Below are positions 60,585 to 64,000 of a DNA stretch of 64,000 bases, one piece after another. Position 1 is the stretch's first letter; each line of letters opens with the position of its first letter. Origin of the DNA: Streptomyces sp. Ag109_O5-1 (GTDB lineage: Bacteria; Actinomycetota; Actinomycetes; Streptomycetales; Streptomycetaceae); NCBI RefSeq assembly GCF_003814875.1, contig NZ_RKQF01000001.1, positions 5,332,001 through 5,396,000 of the forward strand, written 5' to 3'. A program made the translations under genes and the position numbers. The notes beneath the pieces are model-generated. The model did no database searches and was not told the origin of the DNA. It saw only the letters and a program-made list of their open reading frames with translations.

Positions 60585-61499
60585 GTGACCGTCGCCGTAC
60601 CCACTCCGAAAGCTCTGGCTCCGGCCGTGCCGCGCAGGCCCGTCCGCAGCCTCACCTTCGTCCGCCACCTCTCGCGCGGCGGACTGCTCAGCCTCGCCGC
60701 CCTGCTGCTCGGCATCACCGTGCAGCTGCTGGTGGTCAGCGGCGCCCAGCAACACTCCGCGCAGCACGCCGACTTCGACCAGCTGCGCGAGCAACTCGCC
60801 CTCGGCACCGCCCCGGTGGCCCAGACCGACCAGGACGGCAAGCTGCTGGCCCCGGGCACGCCGGTCGCGCTCATCGACGTACCGAAGCTGGGCCTGAGCC
60901 AGGTCGTCCTGGAGGGCACCGACTCCTCCGTGCTGACGGACGGCCCCGGGCACCGCCGGGACACCCCGATGCCCGGCCAGGCCGGCACCAGCGTGCTGAT
61001 GGGCCGCGCGGCGGCGTACGGCGGTCCGTTCGGCAAGCTCTCCCAGCTCGCCACCGGCGACACGTTCACCGTGGTCACCGGGCAGGGCAAGGCCAGGTTC
61101 CAGGTGATCGACGTACGACGGGCCGGGGACCCGGCGCCGACCGCGCTCGCCTCCGGCAAGAGCCGGATCGTCCTGATCACGGCGACGGGCCCGAAGTTCA
61201 TGCCTTCCGGCATCCTGCGCGTGGACGCCGACATGGTCTCCGCGCCGTTCCAGACCCCGTCGGCCGTGATCCGGGCCGGCACGCTGCCGTCCTCCGAGGA
61301 GCCGCTGGCCCGCCCCTCCGGGGTGCCGTGGCCGCTGGTGATGTGGCTGCAGGCGCTGCTGCTCTGCGCCGTGGCCGCCGTCTGGACGTGGCACCGCTGG
61401 GGCCGCCACCAGACCTGGATCGTCTTCGCCCCGGTCGTCGCGGTGCTCGGCCTCCAGGTCGCGACGCGCACCACCGAACTGCTGCCGAACCTGCTGTGA
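60585..61499 (+). CDS. Sortase-fold membrane protein lacking catalytic residues (pseudo-sortase)
   Basis: A 304-aa protein with an N-terminal helix (about 32-52), an extracytoplasmic sortase-like domain (about 85-225) and two C-terminal helices (about 246-268, 275-295). The domain order fits sortases: LIDVPKLGLSQVVLEGTD, GPGHRRDTPMPGQAGTSVLM, GRAAAYGGPFGKL, RIVLITATGPKFMPSG, ILRVDADM. But where active sortases have G-H in the (A/G)GH loop this has M-G-R, and where they have T-C it has T-A-T-G. So His and Cys are both missing. It probably has a scaffold or binding role in the Pst-like complex. Full-length, no frameshift. Confidence 0.8.
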   Translation: MTVAVPTPKALAPAVPRRPVRSLTFVRHLSRGGLLSLAALLLGITVQLLVVSGAQQHSAQHADFDQLREQLALGTAPVAQTDQDGKLLAPGTPVALIDVPKLGLSQVVLEGTDSSVLTDGPGHRRDTPMPGQAGTSVLMGRAAAYGGPFGKLSQLATGDTFTVVTGQGKARFQVIDVRRAGDPAPTALASGKSRIVLITATGPKFMPSGILRVDADMVSAPFQTPSAVIRAGTLPSSEEPLARPSGVPWPLVMWLQALLLCAVAAVWTWHRWGRHQTWIVFAPVVAVLGLQVATRTTELLPNLL

Positions 61500-62353
61500 C
61501 CGAGGTGACTGAAATGACCGAGACAGTTGAGATGACCGACACCGTCGTACTGCCCGCCGCCACGGTGGACGGCCCCGCCCCCGCCACCCTCGAAGCCCGT
61601 GCCGTCTCCGCGTGGTTCGGCTCCCACCAGGTGCTCAGCCGGGTGTCGCTGACCATGCCCGCGGGCGAGGTGACCGCGCTGATCGGCCCGTCCGGCTGCG
61701 GCAAGTCGACGTTCCTGCGCACCCTGAACCGGATGCACGAGATGATCCCGTCGGCCCAGTTCGGCGGCGAGGTGCTGTTCGAGGGCGAGGACATCTACGA
61801 CGCGTCCTGGCGGCTGACCGATGCCCGCCGCAGGATCGGCATGGTCTTCCAGAAGCCGAACCCGTTCCCGGCGATGTCGATCTACGACAACGTGGTGGCG
61901 GGCCTGAAGCTGACCGGCACCAAGGTGGGCCGCCGGGAGAAGGACGAGCTGGTCGAGGAGTCCCTGACCCGCGCGGGTCTGTGGAAGGAAGTCCGCGACC
62001 GGCTCCGGCAGCCCGGCGGCGCCCTCTCCGGCGGACAGCAGCAGCGTCTGTGCATCGCGCGGGCGCTGGCCGTCCGCCCCCGGGTGCTGCTCATGGACGA
62101 GCCGTGCTCGGCCCTGGACCCCACCTCCACCCGCCGTGTGGAGGAGACGATCCACGACCTGGCCGGCCAGGTGACGATCGTGATCGTCACCCACAACATG
62201 CAGCAGGCCCACCGTGTCTCGCAGCAGTGCGCGTTCTTCCTGGCCGAGCAGGGCACCCCGGGCGGCATCGTCGAGCACGGCGCCACCGAGGACGTCTTCA
62301 ACTCCCCGCAGGACCAGCGGACTGCCGACTACGTGGCCGGCCGCTTCGGCTGA
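61496..62353 (+). CDS. pstB: Phosphate-type ABC ATPase PstB
   Basis: A 285-aa ATPase: Walker A GPSGCGKST, PstB-typical RIGMVFQKPNPFPAMSIYDN, signature LSGGQQQRLCIARA, Walker B LLMDEPCSALDP and switch VTHNMQQAHR. GTG 61496 overlaps the pseudo-sortase stop by 4 bp; later ATG codons (61514, 61532) are alternatives, since the Thr/Glu/Val-rich first ~30 residues precede the domain. It ends the locus and is convergent with the M55 gene. Confidence 0.93.
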   Translation: MTEVTEMTETVEMTDTVVLPAATVDGPAPATLEARAVSAWFGSHQVLSRVSLTMPAGEVTALIGPSGCGKSTFLRTLNRMHEMIPSAQFGGEVLFEGEDIYDASWRLTDARRRIGMVFQKPNPFPAMSIYDNVVAGLKLTGTKVGRREKDELVEESLTRAGLWKEVRDRLRQPGGALSGGQQQRLCIARALAVRPRVLLMDEPCSALDPTSTRRVEETIHDLAGQVTIVIVTHNMQQAHRVSQQCAFFLAEQGTPGGIVEHGATEDVFNSPQDQRTADYVAGRFG

Positions 62354-62368
62354 GCAGGCCGCGGGCCG

Positions 62369-63199
62369 TCAGCAGTACGGCGGCTGGTTGGTCAGCGAGG
62401 AGGCGACCCGCATCCAGACGCCGAACTGGCGGTAGAGGGCGGGGAGCGGCCCCCGGGCCTGGACGGTACGGCTGTCGATCGCCGTCACTCCGGGGATGCC
62501 GAGGAGCACGGCGGGGACCGAGGCGGACTGCCAGCGCACGGCGAGGGCCGACTCCCCCTCGGGCGCGGCGGGCCGCTTCGGCGCGGGCGAGAGCGCCCCG
62601 GTGACGGCCTCCTCGATCGCCCGGCGGGCCTCCTCGGCGGGACGCAGCTCCGCGGCGAACCGGTCCCGGGCGTACTTCACGGGGACGGTGGCGACCGATT
62701 CGTCCCACGCCGTCATCTCGGCGCACGCCGCGTCGTCACCCGTGAGGGCCACGACGGGGACGCCGAGCGCGGCGGCGGTGGCGTGCGCGAGCCCGATCTC
62801 GCCGGCGGCCCTGCCGTCCAGCCAGATGTCCTCGATCTCGTGGCCCATGAAGCTGTGGCTGAGGACGCCGAGGGCACCGGCCCGGGAGTGATAGCCGACG
62901 CAAATCGCCGCGTCGTACTCCGCCGTGAGGCCCTCCAGCATGAGCATCTTCTTCGGCTTGCCGCGCACCAGACGGGCGGCGGGGTGCAGGGCCTCGGGGA
63001 GCAGGTTCCGCATCGGCCCGTGGGCGTCGTTGACGAGCACCTCGGTGGCCCCGGCGGCCACCGCCCCGCGTATCGCCGCGTTCACGTCCTCGGCCATCAT
63101 CGACCGGCCGCGCTCGTAGTCCCGCCCGCCGGGCTGTACGTCGTCCCTGTCGACGAGCCCGGTGATGCCTTCCATATCCACGCTGATGTAAATACGCAC
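62369..63199 (-). CDS. M55 family D-aminopeptidase (DppA-like)
   Basis: A 276-aa zinc D-aminopeptidase. Family markers are ISVDMEGITGLVD (Asp and Glu metal ligands), LVNDAHGPMRNLLPE, VGYHSRAG and SHSFMGHEIEDIWLDG. In DppA these residues bind two zinc ions in a decamer. Possible substrates are D-Ala-containing peptides from wall turnover. ATG 63199 is 17 bp from an operator-like dyad at 63216-63235. Confidence 0.92.
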   Translation of the reverse strand: MRIYISVDMEGITGLVDRDDVQPGGRDYERGRSMMAEDVNAAIRGAVAAGATEVLVNDAHGPMRNLLPEALHPAARLVRGKPKKMLMLEGLTAEYDAAICVGYHSRAGALGVLSHSFMGHEIEDIWLDGRAAGEIGLAHATAAALGVPVVALTGDDAACAEMTAWDESVATVPVKYARDRFAAELRPAEEARRAIEEAVTGALSPAPKRPAAPEGESALAVRWQSASVPAVLLGIPGVTAIDSRTVQARGPLPALYRQFGVWMRVASSLTNQPPYC

Positions 63200-63215
63200 G
63201 TCCTGAGGCTATCCG

Positions 63216-63235
63216 GACCCTACGTATTGTAGGTT
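63216..63235. promoter_or_regulatory. Operator-like dyad, copy A (inverse orientation)
   Basis: On the minus strand AACCTACAATACGTAGGGTC, with CCTAC/GTAGG arms. It matches copy B at 63629-63648 in 17 of 20 bases, and lies just before the M55 gene. Confidence 0.55.
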
Positions 63236-63277
63236 CCCCATCGGCCACGGCGGCTTCGTCAGCTCACGGGGGTACTC

Positions 63278-63541
63278 ATGCAGGGCACGGACACACAGGA
63301 GGCGCGGCGCAGCCTCGCCCCCACGGTGGCGGTGCTGGTGGCGAGCCTGCTGGTCGCGGCGGTGGGCGTGTACGAGCTGTCCGGCTTCGGTCTCCAGGCC
63401 CTGGACCGGCGTCCGCACCTGTTCAGCGACGGGCTGGCCACGGGCGGGGTGATCGTCGCGGCGGTGCTGGCGGGCGCGGCGATCGGCAACCTGGCGTGGA
63501 TGCTGGTGGCGCGTCGGCGGGCCGAGCGGGAGCGGTCGTAG
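63278..63541 (+). CDS. Small two-helix membrane protein
   Basis: An 87-aa protein with hydrophobic helices at about residues 15-35 and 55-77 and a basic C-terminus (RRRAERERS). Conserved-looking in Streptomyces but unassigned. GGGGG precedes ATG 63278. It lies between the two operator-like copies. Confidence 0.7.
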   Translation: MQGTDTQEARRSLAPTVAVLVASLLVAAVGVYELSGFGLQALDRRPHLFSDGLATGGVIVAAVLAGAAIGNLAWMLVARRRAERERS

Positions 63542-63628
63542 GCCGAGCGCGAGCGTCCCGTAAGGAGCGCACTCTGTTTCACACCTTTTTCCGTACCGCA
63601 GCAGATCTCCCCCGCGTCTCCCACAGCT

Positions 63629-63648
63629 AACCTACAGGCCGTAGGGTC
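63629..63648. promoter_or_regulatory. Operator-like dyad, copy B
   Basis: AACCTACAGGCCGTAGGGTC, with CCTAC/GTAGG arms, 61 bases before ATG 63710. Same form as copy A. Confidence 0.55.
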
Positions 63649-63709
63649 AGCCCTTCTGCCATCATCCCGTCTCCGTCCCCGTCCCCTGTCCCCAAGGTGA
63701 CCGCTCACC

Positions 63710-64000
63710 ATGCCCCCACAGCAGTCGACACAGCCGTCGACCCTGAATCCCCCGCGGGCCTCCGCCGCCCGCCGCGCCCCCGGCACCGACCGCGGCGGCG
63801 CACTGCGCAGACGAGCCGCCGACGCCACCGTCTGGTACCTGCGTGTGATCGCCGTACTGAACATAGCGGCAGTGCTGTCGCTCCCGTTCCGCCAAGAGGT
63901 CGACGAACACAACAACGGCCGTATCACCCTGCACCTCCACCGGCAGCACGCGCACCACTCCGGCCAGTTCTTCACGCCGTACCTGGCGACCGCGGGCCTG
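63710..64000 (+). CDS. N-terminus of a probable phosphatidylglycerol lysyltransferase-type membrane protein (cut by window)
   Basis: 97 codons from ATG 63710 to the window end. A basic, Pro/Ser-rich leader (about residues 1-38) precedes the first helix WYLRVIAVLNIAAVLSLPF and the segment GQFFTPYLATAGL. This start resembles DUF2156/lysyl-phosphatidylglycerol synthetase-like proteins of actinobacteria. A His-rich patch (HLHRQHAHH, about 75-83) is unusual. The catalytic domain is beyond the window, so the call is tentative. Confidence 0.5.
   Translation, partial: MPPQQSTQPSTLNPPRASAARRAPGTDRGGALRRRAADATVWYLRVIAVLNIAAVLSLPFRQEVDEHNNGRITLHLHRQHAHHSGQFFTPYLATAGL

Overview
The window is high-GC actinomycete DNA with strong third-position G/C bias, frequent GTG starts and many 4-bp start/stop overlaps. 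A futalosine-type menaquinone cluster, a chaplin, Scr1/DUF397-type pairs, PucR and DUF3515 families, and the order hemL - phosphatase - deacetylase - resA - ccdA - resB - ccsB all point to a Streptomyces chromosome. No rRNA, tRNA or CRISPR array was recognised.

Layout: 1-4586 (minus) is a menaquinone block: mqnE (cut by the window edge), an Lrp/AsnC regulator, ubiX, mqnP and ubiD. 4651-14279 holds a thioredoxin lipoprotein, DUF3515, an SDR facing a MmyB-type regulator, a decayed kinase/LamG gene, a secreted M15-like protein, an overlapping HTH/DUF397 pair, HxlR facing an azoreductase, a short chaplin and an NCS1 permease. 14398-19968 holds CorA, PucR facing a deaminase-oxygenase pair, and a stand-alone condensation protein. 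20040-23677 is an uncharacterised pair: a P-loop NTPase and a membrane-tethered periplasmic-binding-like protein. 24151-28326 is the cytochrome c System II operon, followed by a deacetylase lipoprotein, a histidine phosphatase and hemL.

32717-38266 is interpreted as a decayed integrative element. It lies between two ~130-bp direct repeats that copy the 3' end and terminator of the conserved gene 32111-32785. The C-terminal remnant of a tyrosine recombinase abuts the left repeat. Inside are a half MFS gene, an intact MFS transporter overlapping a cysteine-synthase-like enzyme, a His-rich membrane protein, a chitinase scrap and an alpha/beta hydrolase. Beyond it lie a membrane protein facing a PadR operon, an ABC-2 transporter with a two-component system in one run, a glycosyltransferase-deacetylase pair with BlaI-like operators, a MarR/metallo-hydrolase/SnoaL group, a double-Mop protein and CtaG.

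51676-62353 is the most unusual locus. It is Pst-like (PstC, PstA, PstB) but carries three different secreted or anchored binding-protein-like polypeptides (560, 871 and 663 aa) and a membrane protein with a sortase fold that lacks the catalytic His and Cys. It looks like a surface-displayed uptake or sensing complex rather than a standard pstSCAB operon. The window ends with an M55 aminopeptidase, a small membrane protein and the start of a probable lysyltransferase-type membrane protein; two copies of a 20-bp operator-like sequence flank the small membrane gene. Four copies of a Streptomyces-type intergenic repeat are scattered through the window, two of them reading into the 3' ends of genes of the Pst-like locus.
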